In this document: one piece after another, positions 22,291-33,894 of the stretch
Position numbering within the stretch: the first letter of the stretch is position 1
How the letters are laid out: each line of letters opens with the position of its first letter
Assembly: GCF_000340215.1 (NCBI RefSeq)
Contig: NW_006921536.1
Location: forward strand, 3,591,918-3,655,917
Length of the DNA stretch: 64,000 nucleotides
Direction of reading: 5' to 3'
DNA from: Pseudocercospora fijiensis CIRAD86
Taxonomy: Eukaryota > Ascomycota > Dothideomycetes > Mycosphaerellales > Mycosphaerellaceae
Notes under the pieces: model-generated
The model's database searches: none
The model's input: only the letters and a program-made list of their open reading frames with translations
Told to the model about the DNA's origin: nothing
Made by a program: the position numbers and the translations under genes

Positions 22291-25200
22291 AGGCCCTTAG
22301 CCTTCTTCTTGTTCTTTATACTAGTCTAATACTCGTTTAACAACTTAGTTATATCTTTAAAAGCAGCTTCGGCTCCCTACGAGTCCTATTTAGGCGAATA
22401 GCCTTACTACCTTAACAGGTATTCCTTCTTACTCTACCTAGTTCGGTGCTTTAGGATACGTTCTATAGACTATAGCTCTTTACTATCGGCTAAGACTTCT
22501 TCTAACTTAGCAAGCGCTTTATCGCCTTCGCGCTAATAGTATAGTTTAAGGAGGGATATACAGAAGGTATTATAGATAGTATAATAGGGTAGAAGCTATA
22601 ACTAATAGGCCTAACTATTGCCCTTCGGTTCTCGGATTCGGAAGGGGCTAACAAACTGTAGTGCTAGTTTAGGGCGTGTTTTGCTATCAGGTAACGGATG
22701 TTTTATAGGGTAGTATTCTACCTCTCGGTCTAACCGTCTATTTATAGATAGAAGGCTATAGATAGCCGATGCTTTAGTCTTAGCTATAGGCATATCTTAC
22801 TCTAATAATAAGATATAAACGTTAAGCCTCGGTCGGAGACTATCCCCTTAGGGGTCCCCTAATAGCTATAGAAGATATTATTCTATAGTGCTTTAGCTAT
22901 ATTAATAGTAGTCTAATCCTTCCGAGCAGGGAGATAAAGAGCCCCCTTAGTAAATCGATCTACTATAATAAGGATAGCATCGAAGATAGCCTTGCTACCC
23001 CTACGCTTAGTAGGCGGAAGGCCTATAATAAAGTCTATTATAAGCTCTATAAATAGTTTCTTTAGAATAGGGAGTAAAGACAACTCGCCGAATAGTAAGT
23101 GCTTTAGTGCTTTAACTCGCTAGTATACTATACAGGTCTGTATATATTCCTTTATATGCCGCTTACTATTTAGCTAGTAGCACACACGCAACAGTAGCTC
23201 GTGCGACCTCTCTATACTATAGTAACTAGCAAGCTTACTATTATAGTATCGCTTTAAAAGCTCTTATCTAATCGATTGTTTAGCGGGGACATAGTACCTG
23301 CCCTTAAACTTTAAGTAACCCTTATTATCGATCGACTAGTTACTCTTACTAGATCGAGTCGTTTGCCTACTTACAAGCTTATCGATAAGTCTAGTAGCAA
23401 AGGCGTCCCTCTACTAAGTACGTAATAGCTTATCTATAAACGATTAACTATCCCTATTTGCAAGGTTATTTAATAGTACCCTTGCTATTAAACGAGGTAC
23501 GTATTATATATATCTAATAGTACTAGTAGCTAGATTAACTATAGTAGTGCCTTTATCGCTGTTACTATATATAGCGATGTCGACTAGGGAGTTATTATAG
23601 CTCTTCCTATTAGTATCGTTAGCCCTTGCCTTAATACGTACTATTAATATAGCAAGAGTATTAACATACTTTAAGCTATCGCGGAGTCCGGTAAGCCGCT
23701 TATCCTACGCTTGCTTATTAACAATATAGGCTATAGCAATCTTATACTATAGGGTTAGAAACAATAAATTAATGTGCTAAGTCTCGCTATTGTAATTAGG
23801 TCGCCTCGATAGGCTATTAGTAGGGTTACTTACGCCTAGCCGATATAATATATTAAAATCGAACCTAGCGAGGTAGACGGCCTATCTAGCCTATCGACCT
23901 ATAACCCTAGTAACCTTCGTAATCCTATAGAGGTTGTTATAGTCTATATAGACCTAAATAGTATACTAAGCACTATCGAGATAGTAGCGCTAGTACTTAA
24001 AGGCTTTAACGATTACTAAGAGCTCTTACTCGTAGGTCTCGTAGCGACGCTCTATATTAATTATCTTTCGTAAAAAGAAGGCAATCGGGTACTAATAGTA
24101 GTCCTTATCCGACTACTAAGACATTATAGCTAATATAGCGAACTACGAAGCGTTAGTCTTAATACGAATCTACTTATTCGGTACGAAATAGTATAGTAGG
24201 GGGACTTTAGTAAAGCGTTGCTTTAAACCGTTAAAAGCGGCTTATGCTTTATTAGTCTATTTGAATTCTCTAGTCGGATTAGCCTTAGTTTTAGTAAGCT
24301 TAGTTAGTAGCATTACGTGCCGTAAATAGCCTTCGATAAATCGACGGTAGAAGTTAGTAAAACCTAGAAATAATTGAAGTTCCTTAATACTAGTAGGGGT
24401 TAGCTACTTAGTAATAGTCTTAATCCGATCGGGATTAGCCTTAATACTATTAGTCGATACGAGGAAGCCGAGGAATAACACCTCCTTAGTAGCAAAGGTG
24501 CCTTTAGAGAGCTTATAATATAGTCTATAGGCCCGTAGGCGGTCGAGTACCTTACGTACTATAGTCTAGTATTCTGTAATGTTAGGTAAGTATATATAAA
24601 CTAGGATATCGTCTAGGTAAACTATATAGAGGTAATCTAATAGGCCTAATAGGGCCCGATTAATATAGGACTAGAATATTATAGGGGTATTAGCTAGCCT
24701 AAATAGTATAACTAAGTACCTAAAATAGCTATAACAAGTGCGGAAGGCTATCTTCTATTTATCGCCCTTACGAATACAGATACAATAGTACGCATCCTTA
24801 ATATCTAATATAGTATAGAAATAGGCGCTAGAAAGGCGATCGAGGGTCTCGTTAATAAGCGGAAGTAGATAGCGGTCCTTAATAGTAATAGTATTAAGCC
24901 TACGATAATCGATATATAGGCGTAGGCTACTATCCTTCTTTAGTACGAATAGGATAGGTATACTAGTAGGGCTGTTACTATACTAAATTCGACTATTAGC
25001 TAGGTTCTTATCTAGGTACTTACGTAATATAGTAAGCTCTCGTTTACTAAGGTTGTAGAGGGGCCTAAAAGGAACCTCCTTACCCTATATAATATCGATT
25101 TTATAGTCCGTCTCTTTGAATATAGGTAGCGTCGATACTAGGTAGTGTTTAAATACATTAATATAGGTTTCTCGAATAGGCTATAGTATACGAGCAAGTT

Positions 25201-25792
25201 AATTAGGGTCTATGCTATTAGGGGGCACAGGTTTATCGTTATTACTACGAAGTAGGTTAGTAGTCGGGTTAGCTAAGGTTAGGTTGCTAATAAATAGGAC
25301 CCTAATATCGTTAGGGCACTCGCTAACGTCTATATACTTAATATCCTCCTTCCTAGCGATTCTAAATCGCTACTCTTAGCTGCCTAAGTCTATAACTATA
25401 GTATAGTGCTCAAGAACAGGATTGCTAATAACAATATTGGATAGGAGGCTGTCTATATATATAGCGTAGGCAGTAAAATCTAGCAAGCGCTTATTACCGA
25501 GGTCGTCTTTTAGAACTATAGGAATATAGTAGGCTCTATAGGTTAAGTGCCGAGCGTTATTAAACTAAGTAAGGGTTAGTAGGTTAGCCCTATTCAATTG
25601 TCGAAGGTCTAATTGCTTAGCTAGGCGATAGCTAATAAGGGTACTAACTGAATTTCCTAGATCTAGCGTAACCTTAGTTTTATAATTAGTGCCCTAGGTG
25701 TCTTATATAAGGCAGGTACGTATAATAGCTAGTACAATGTCGATAGTTTTACGCCGTATAAGGCTAATAGTTAGTGCGGCGCTTATTCTTTT
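22291..25792 (-). pseudogene. Gy1-B pol
   Basis: It is colinear with Gy1-A pol: chromodomain near 22,340-22,480, integrase about 22,920-23,560, RNase H about 23,700-24,300, RT about 24,400-25,100, protease about 25,640. The chromodomain stretch is still recognisable but holds several Trp-to-stop changes. The missing segment near 22,705, between the integrase and the chromodomain, shows that the copy is defective independently of RIP. Confidence 0.8.
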
Positions 25793-27155
25793 TTCGAGTA
25801 ATAGGAAGGACCGATAGGGGTAGTATTAGCGGCTAAAAGGTGCTTTCGGTACTTAGCGGTAGTACGGTCGATTTAGGCCTAATCCTTAGGTTTGTCGCAT
25901 TAGCCTAGTAGATAGCTAGTACTATTATAGTTGAAGCATTTCAATCTAGTAGGGAGATTGCTATAGCTACTATTGTTATTATTAGCAGAGCGGTTAGCAC
26001 TATAGGGATATAAGCCCCTTCTATAGCTCCTATTATAGCCTCCTCTATATAGCCGCCGGCTACGGCCTCTTCTACGGTTATTGTTACTATTCCTATTATT
26101 ATTAGTATTATTATATTAGTAGGAACCGTAGTTTCCTCCGCGGGTACTACGGTTGCTACGGTTAGTACTAGTTAGTCGGATCCTCGACTCTAGCCGTTAC
26201 TAAAGCTAAACAGCTCGTTTAGCTATTTCTACTTCGACTATAAATTAAATGCGTATTAGATTAGCCTATTCGAATATACGACGGCGGTCTAATTTAAGAA
26301 TAAGTTCCTATCTAAGTTTTAGGCGTATCTCCGAGATCTATATAGAATTAGTCTTAGCTAGAAGGTTATTTTCGAGGGTCTTTAAATAGGCCTTAAATAA
26401 GCGAGCCGATTAATTAGTCTTTTGTTTAGCTCAAAGGTACTAGTCCTAAGCGTATTGCTGCCTTAGTATAGGGTTTCTAAGGGTGTCTAGTATAATAGTT
26501 TTGTAGATTTGCTACTAAACGGCGGCCTAGTTATTAAGGGAGTCAAAATGGTTATCCTAGGTACGTTTTAGGTCTCTATTAATATATTGCATAGTATAGA
26601 CGACTAGCGAGTAATCGTCTAGAAGAGCCCTTAGTGCGTTTCGTTAGTTAAGCTTACAGTTACGAATATAGTCGTTATATTGCTTTCGACTAGAGCTATT
26701 AAATATAGTATAGTCCTTAAGCTTAGCATCCTTCTTTTAAATAGTTAGTAAGGAAGGCCCTGCTACTAGTCTAGCATTAGTTATTAGGGACTCCTATAGG
26801 CGGCGAATCTCGAGGAGATTATCCTTTAGCTATTATTCTTAGCGTAGAGCAGTAAGCCTATTCTAGGTAGCTTCTTAAAGTCTCGCTACTAGCTAGGGGC
26901 TAAAAGCTAGTCGGTCGTACCGACGATTAACAATGTTGCTAAGGATATCGTTAATAGGCAACGATAGGTTATCCCCTTCGACTATAGGTTCTTTAGTAGG
27001 CCCTCTAGTAGGGTCTCTAGTAGGCGCTTTAGTAGGCATGTTAGTAGGCACTTTAGTAGGCACTATACTACTAGCGTTGTCGTTGCTAGCGCTACTAGCG
27101 GCGCCGCGATTATTATTACTTCGTAATAAGCCGGCTATTATAATAAGGGGTAATA
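25793..27155 (-). pseudogene. Gy1-B gag
   Basis: It aligns with Gy1-A gag, with the same TAA end (25,795-25,793). The proline/threonine/lysine repeat is at about 27,000-27,065. The zinc-knuckle region is near 25,900-25,940 and is degraded. The start codon is mutated. Confidence 0.75.
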
Positions 27156-27413
27156 CTAAAAATATATTATAGGCCCCTATAGTGCGGATATAGCGGAATT
27201 AGCGAGTATCGGTCTAGTGTAATTAACTTAGTATAATAGGCCGTATAGAAGGCCTTGCTTAATAATTAGTACGGTTGTTTTAGTAGAGTAGTACGTATAG
27301 GTCCCGTTTTTTAGGCGTAATATAGTTTAATCGATAGTTTTCGTAGCTATACCGCTAAAAGCTTAAAATAAGGACTATCTAGCTACTGCCCTTAAAGGGT
27401 AGATCGAATACTA

Positions 27414-27610
27414 TATAAGAAGGGTTATATTAGTAGGTAGATAGGATAGTAGTAGGTATAGGTAGTATTCGATAGAGCTCTAGGAGGAGAAGGAGGAAGG
27501 TAGGCTAGTTAGCCTAACGCTAAGCGCTAAGCCCTACCTAAGGCACTAAGACCCTAGCTTTACTCGGTCTAGTTTCATACTAATTACGTATAGCCTCTTT
27601 AGCCCTAACA
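27414..27610 (-). repeat. Gy1-B 5' LTR
   Basis: A 197-bp LTR that ends CCCTAACA, keeping the CA that becomes TG on the sense strand. The CTATT duplication follows. Confidence 0.92.
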
Positions 27611-28123
27611 CTATTTTAGCTACGAAGAGAGCGATTTTTCTATATATAAGCGCTATATCTAATTTAACGACGAATTTATTAAATTTCGAGACTCTACGGA
27701 ACGCTTTCTTACTATTAGTAATAACGAGCTTAGTCGGTACTATAAGCGCGGTAATATTACTGCTTATTAGAACTTCTATACTCGTAAAATATCTCTTATT
27801 ATAGAGATTGCCCTCCGCCTATATAGAATACCTATTAATTTAGTACCTTCTAAGCGAGCCTTTAGCGCTATAAACTTTATATAAAACGACTATCGCTCGA
27901 AGCTATCCGCTACTCGTACTAACGACTATACCTATATCTATATAAATAGCCGCGCCTTACGTAGAAGACCTATAGACGAGGTAGTAAGAAGGCAACGATA
28001 AGCTAAATTTCGAGAGATATAGTAGCGATTGCTAGCAACTAAGAGGGAGATAAGAAAGGCGGAATTAGACGTATTATTAGCCTTCGAAGAAGCTATTATA
28101 AACGACTATTGTCTACTACCGAG
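27611..28123 (+). pseudogene. hAT transposase C-terminal dimerisation region
   Basis: This is the in-frame continuation of 20,002-20,859. It shows the hAT dimerisation signature: IALRLYRIPINLVPSKRAFS (about 27,806-27,866; families have PxSSxxxERxFS), then FIQNDYRSKL with the Gln as a TAA-class change, and the YIYINSRAL helix. hAT C-termini mediate transposase dimerisation. The frame reaches the MITE at 28,126. The terminal inverted repeats of the hAT itself were not found. Confidence 0.75.
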
Positions 28124-28125
28124 TA

Positions 28126-28683
28126 TCCGGGGTTTCGTTAGTTATACTTTACCCCTCGCCTGTGCTAAGGGATTTTAACTATACGTAAAATCGCACTTTC
28201 TTAGTAGGCTATACGTAAATCTCGATATAATTGTATATTCTAGTCCTATTCGGATATCTAAGTAGGTATAGTAAGGAACCGCGAGTCTAAATATTATATA
28301 TATAGCCTTGTCCGAGTATATAGTAGCTATAGACCTTACTACCGCCGTTTTCTTATATAATCTTAGCAAGCGCGGAGAGGATAGTAGATCGTATCGTTTC
28401 GAGGTACCGCGTAATAGAGGCTAAATCGGCTAAGAAGGTTAGTATTCGCGCACTCTATAAGGCCGAGAAGAGAGGTCCTACGGTCGCAATTTAGTTACTA
28501 ATATATCGGAAATCTACTATTTCTTATCTCTTATTCTACTTATATTTAGTTTCCTATTATATATACTCTATAACATTGCTATCGTCGAGATTTACGTATA
28601 GCCTACTAAGAAAGTGCGATTTTACGTATAGTTTAAATCCCTAAGCGCGGGCGAGGGGTAAAGTAGGCTAACGCAACCCTAGA
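28126..28683. mobile_element. 558-bp MITE with about 100-bp terminal inverted repeats
   Basis: The inverted arms 28,126-28,225 and 28,585-28,683 match over about 100 bp (TCCGGGGTT / TCTAGGGTT outer ends, then a common TACGTAAAATCGCACTTTC core). The element is flanked by TA on both sides (28,124-28,125 and 28,684-28,685). A TA target points to the Tc1/mariner-pogo group (inference). The 360-bp interior encodes no recognisable transposase. Confidence 0.8.
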
Positions 28684-28685
28684 TA

Positions 28686-29352
28686 ACCCTCGCTATCTCT
28701 ATATATCTAACCTTGAATAGCTATTTAATCTATACGGTTTAGTCGCTTACTAAGAATAAGATAACGACTTCGAATATAAGCTAGTTAATTATAAAGCACT
28801 CTTTTAAAGCGCTTACTACGCTTCTAATACCGACTAGAAGTTAGCTATTATAGTACTTACTATTCTTTAAGCCTATTAATAGCTAGGCTTCTAGTAAGTA
28901 CGACACTTAAGTTAACTACTTATTATTTAGCTAGTCCCTCTTATAAGATAATAATAGCTAACAATATCTACTAGTAGAGACCTATAGTAACTATACTACT
29001 ACTAGCGTAGAAGCGCTTAGATAAGCGCTCTAGCGGCCGAGTAATTAAGCTTAAGAAGTAGTCTATTCTATAGCAAGAAGTCTTCTATATAGTGTCTTAT
29101 TCTATAGCAAGAAGTAGTCTATTCTATAATAAGAAGTAGTCTATATAGTATCTCTAGTCTATAATGCTAGTCGTATATATATAACCTTCTATCTCTAGTT
29201 AGCGGCCTTTAGCTCTAGGTTACTATCTGCTTAGTTAACTATATTAACGTTATTAATAGTATTAGCAACGTTGCTAACGTTAGTCGTAATTAACAACCTA
29301 GTATCCCTTATAATTGTATCTACTAAGCTAACTCGCGTTCTACCCCGCACTA
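28686..29352. other. RIP-mutated spacer with a short tandem repeat
   Basis: No readable gene. It may be the 3' end of the hAT host. Between about 29,055 and 29,152 a unit of about 22 bp with the core TTCTATAGCAAGAAGTAGTC is repeated about three times, imperfectly. Confidence 0.5.
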
Positions 29353-29357
29353 TTACT

Positions 29358-29553
29358 TATAATAGGGGTTATATTAGCAGGTAGATAGGGTAGTAGTAGG
29401 TATAGTAGTATTCGATAAGGATCTAGGAGGAGAGAGAGGAAGGCAGGCAAGTTAGCCTAACGCTAAGCGCTAAGCCCTGCCTAAAGTATCGAGACCCTAG
29501 CTTTACCCGGCCTAGTTATATGCTAATTACGTATAGCCTCTTTAGCCCTAACA
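29358..29553 (-). mobile_element. Gy1 solo LTR
   Basis: A 196-bp copy of the Gy1 LTR (sense start TGTTAGGGC kept, end RIP-changed) with the perfect 5-bp duplication TTACT at 29,353-29,357 and 29,554-29,558. The internal part was lost by LTR-LTR recombination. Confidence 0.92.
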
Positions 29554-29558
29554 TTACT

Positions 29559-31565
29559 CCTAGTACGTTTAAAGATTCCCGCTCTTTTACGAGAGCAAGT
29601 CTACGTATACTAATTAAGAAGTTAAATTTAAAGTAGCTTTAGCATACCTTAAGGGTTCTATCTACCCCTATAGAGTGCCGTAAAACTACCGAAGTTAGTA
29701 TATAAACTAGGGTATTAGAAACACCCCTTATATAAACTAATTACCTCGGATTTCTATAATTCTAAATAGCCGTAATTGCTTAAAAACGACTAAGTCTACG
29801 CCTATACCTTAGTACTACTACTTCTACCGCTTAGAACTAATAGCCTCTCCTTAGATCCGTCGTTTTAGTAGTCTAACTAGTATAGGAGATAGCTTACGAG
29901 AGGATTAATTAATATAGGGCGGTAAATATAGTATACCTATATAGAATCTTCCGTAGGCGCGTTTTAAAGATATTACTAGCTTACTAAGTAAGGGCTTCGT
30001 ACGGCGACGAGGCCTATAGGAGCTACTTAGTAGCTATAGTAGATTAAGTAAAGTATCTTTACTAGTATATAATAGAATAGATAATAAATATAGAGCTATA
30101 GATAGTACTATAGATAGTAGTAGCTCTACTATAGATAGTAGAAATAGACTACTTAGTAAAGGCAAATTGTCTAGTAAGGATAAAAACAACGATTAATGCC
30201 CCAATAACTCGTCGTTATCGTATTAATTACTTTTGCTAGCGCCTTTTAATAAAGATAGCGGTAATCGACTAATAAGCGTAGATTATAGAATGTCTATAAC
30301 CGATAGGTTATCTAAGAGGGCCTTATCGTTAGTCTAGTATAGAGCGTCGTTATTAGTAAGGTCTAATAGGTTTATATTAGTGTTATTATTAACTATAATA
30401 GCGACTAGAGTAAAGCTAACGTTATTAATAATATTATCTTTATTAACTAGACTATAATAGGTAGTATACTACTATTAACGACGATAGATAGCTACTATAG
30501 AGCCTCGATAGAAGCGAGACTAAATGTATTAAAGGCACTAAAGGTACTAAAGGTGCTAAAGGTGCTAGACTTAGTAGTGCTAGACTTAGTAGTGCTAGTA
30601 GTAGTTTAAAGATAGGTTATAATAGCGGCCTATTATCGACTAAGCGCTTATTAGCCTTACGACGAGGTATTAAATAGGCCTACGGAGCGCCTCTATTAGG
30701 CTATTATTATATCTAAATATCTATTACTAATTAAGCTATTTCCGAGCAGTATATTACCTACTATAGTAAGGCTTCGAATTACTACTTATCGTTTAGATAA
30801 GACTTAGAAGTCTAGCTATTATAGAAGCGGAAGAAGGTCTATATAAGACCTTCTATAGAATAGAAGTATTCCTTTACTATACGGAGCCTATAGATACTAG
30901 GGGCTTTATTTAGACCGATAACCTATGTAGTAGATCGATAGTTATTATCTTTAAGAATAAGCTTGCTACTATACTAGTCTAAAGGAACGAGGTTGCTACT
31001 ATTAGGTCCTTAAACCGCCTACTATAGAGCCTATAGCGCTAAGTAGTAAGAAGGCTCGTATTATCGATATAGAAGCGCTAAGTATACTTTTAAGGAAGGT
31101 AGTAGCTATACTAGAAATAGTCGAAGCATCTAGTATAAGTATCGTTATCTATAGTAGGTAGATATATCCGCTAGATAGGCTTGCTATTATTACGGTCCTT
31201 ATATGCCTATATAAGCTTATCTACTATTCTCTTCTATATAGAAAGCGGTAGACTTTTAAAGGATAAATAGAATTCGTTTTTCTATAGTAGAAGCTAGCCC
31301 TAACCGTTAATTTAGCCGTTTTAAAGCGCGTGCTTATAGATATAATTGTTTAGTTATTTAAGATGCATTACTAAGCCTAGAAATGGTTAGCAAATAGTAT
31401 TGCTATTAGTAGAAAGAGTATAGAAGGAAGATAGTCGATAAATCTCGAAGCTATTCTAAGGAATATAGCTATACCGAGAAATATATTCTTATAGTATAGA
31501 ATTCCGACTATACTATAAGAATAGAAAGAATACGCACTACTTAAGCTCTATTAGAGTATCTAACG
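29559..31565. other. Unclassified RIP-mutated repeat DNA
   Basis: About 2 kb of TA-rich sequence with no frame I can follow. It contains one copy of a dispersed motif (30,211-30,243) and a compound minisatellite at about 30,529-30,606 (9-bp AAAGGTGCT-type units, then two 15-bp AGACTTAGTAGTGCT units). Likely eroded transposon. Confidence 0.5.
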
Positions 31566-33180
31566 CTTGTCTCGGCGCTTTAAGAGTACGTAATAGCCCT
31601 TAAGTAGTAACGTTATTCGAATTGCTATTAAAAGGGGTCCTCCGAGCCGTATCTAAGTCGCCTATTAATCGCTCTACAAAGCTAGCTAGTTATTACGGAG
31701 GTATTCTAGCTTCTTCTTTGCCTTCTAAGCCTCTAGTTTTATAGCCGCTCGCTTTATAAAGTAATAATACTCGTCCTAGTCTTTAGCGATAAACGTAGTA
31801 TTAGATAAAGCCTTAAGCGCTAATAGATGCTTCTTAAACCGCCGTTCGAAGGTCTTTATAACGTACCGCTATTTAATATAGCAATTACTTAGCGCCTACT
31901 AGATAGTACGTTATTTACTCGCTAAGTCGTCTTTAATAGACTAAAGCGGTATCTAGTTAGACTATTCCTTATAGCGGTTATTAGAATCCTTACTTACGAT
32001 TATAGGCCGTCTAAAGTAGTAGTCTAAGCTATTACTATTATAAGAGCTTAATTTAACTTATAAGTTAGTTTTAGCTATAAAACAAAGCATTCTTATCGCC
32101 CTCTTAATAAGGTACGCCGACTTATAAGATAGTAGTATATAACTAGCTAGAAGCTACTCGAGATACTAATTGCGGACGTATACCGTAAATAGTAGCTAAA
32201 GAGGTTTGTTTATACCAAATATAGAATCTAGTAAGAATAAGCTACTATAGTTACAAAGAAGCTATAGTTGCTAGTTAGAGGCCTAAATAAGGCCTAATAA
32301 ATACATGCCTTTTCTATCGCCTACTAAATAGATTACCTCTACCTAACTAGTTAGATTATCGCTATATAGGCCTAATTTAGCATTTAAGTAGGCTAGAGCC
32401 TATTATAACTGTCGATAAATAGACTCGCTAGCGCTAGACCTACGTTTATTGCTTATTTAAGTAATAGCGGCCTTATTAGTATTATAGACTCGATTACGTA
32501 TAATTCTAATCACACCTACGTCTCGCTGTGCTATCGCTTACCTAGGCCTTCTTATTTTATTCACTAACCTAGAAACGGTCGAAGAGCCTAGAAATAGCTT
32601 AATACTAGCACATAAGCCGCCAAGACCGTACTTACCTACTCGAAATTTAAGTATTTCCTTCTGGATAGTCTTTGTGCCGTTATTAACCTGTGTACTATTA
32701 ACAAACTCGAGAGTATACGAATAGCTATCCTTTAGCGGTAGTAAGATAATATACGAGAGCCTTAGTATCGTTATATCTATAGGTAAGTGCGCTAGCGCTA
32801 GCGCTATATTATTAAGAAATATCCCTAAATTACTATTTTAATCCTTCTCGTAGAATTCGATAATAGTTAATTTCGTAGGGTAATCGTATACCTTCTAAGT
32901 AATACGCTTCCGCCGTCGACTACTCGCTATACTACTATTACTATTTCTATTAATTTCCGCTCGCTAATAGTCTATAAACCGCTTATAAAGGCAATACTCG
33001 AACTTTAGTCTATAAAATAGCCGCTTTACTAGATCTGTAGATAGCTTTACTAGTTAACTCTTTAGAAGCTAAATACTAGTAGTAAAAGCTTAATATTCGT
33101 CGTATTCGAAGCCGCTTATTCGTACGCCTAACTAATTATAAACAATATAGCCGTTTAGAAGGCAGATATATCCACTTCTA
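31566..33180 (-). pseudogene. Unrecognised RIP-broken protein frame
   Basis: The minus frame 2 mod 3 holds from about 33,160 to about 31,566, with breaks of the TAG/TAA type. Readable stretches include LTIIEFYEKD (32,865-32,840), LALAHLPIDITILRL (about 32,790), KYGLGGLCASIKLFLGSS (about 32,620), and a lysine-rich helical segment ERRFKKHLLALKAL (about 31,840) ending near LGGPLLIAIRIT. More than 450 codons belong to one protein. I cannot assign it to RT, integrase, DDE transposase or helicase. It may be from an uncommon transposon type or a RIP-damaged duplicated gene. Confidence 0.45.
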
Positions 33181-33894
33181 AACGGTATTTACAGTTATAA
33201 GAATAGAAGAATATTTACCTTTACTAATATATATTTAGTAGAAACGGGCTCTTAAACTACGATAATAATACCTTAGTAGCGATTATCTACTTTATAACGA
33301 GACGACGTACTAGCTATTTATACTCTAGCTTACTAAGTAACGCGCTTGCCTCTTCTAGCGATAAATGGTTAGTATATATAGCGACTAAGGTTAAAATAAG
33401 CCCGATTTATAACCCCGAGGATAAGGTAAAATAGATAGAATAGGTCGATAAATAAGAGGTAGAAATAGCCGCTAGATAAGGTCTAGTTTAGCTTTATTAT
33501 AACTCCTTGTTTATATAGGCCTATACTATGCGATTATAAGGCTTTAAATTAGCTCGAAATTAGACCTCTTAGCGGTCTGTATATAGCCTATAAATAACTG
33601 TAGAAGTAGATATACCGCCGCTATAAACCTAGCCGCCGTAGCGGATTACCACCCTTGCATTCTTAGTTAGTATATATAGACCTACGAGAGCGTCATCAGC
33701 GGAACACCGAATCACAAGCCAGCAATACAGAACATCAGAAGACGGGAACCAATTCGGGCGTTGGCGAGATGAACATATGGGACAACTTGGCTTGCACGGT
33801 CATCAGCATCTATCCAGCACTCTCGAGACTTCTCAGTACTTGAAGGAGACCATGATCCTACACCACCGCTATCCTGTCATATCTCGTGAGGTCA

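Larger units (their letters stand above)
20860..27610 (-). mobile_element. Gy1-B: full-length chromodomain gypsy, same family as Gy1-A
   Basis: The element is 6,751 bp with 197-bp direct LTRs and a perfect CTATT duplication (20,855-20,859 and 27,611-27,615). Its internal order is the same as in Gy1-A. RIP damage is heavier: the gag ATG is lost (ATG to GTA, near 27,155). A deletion of about 0.38 kb removes the part matching about 8,456-8,838 of Gy1-A, between the integrase and the chromodomain. It was inserted in the hAT transposase frame. Confidence 0.92.

Noticed and set aside
28175..28369. 64-codon minus frame in the MITE
   Set aside because: Half of it is the inverted-repeat arm itself; no transposase motif.
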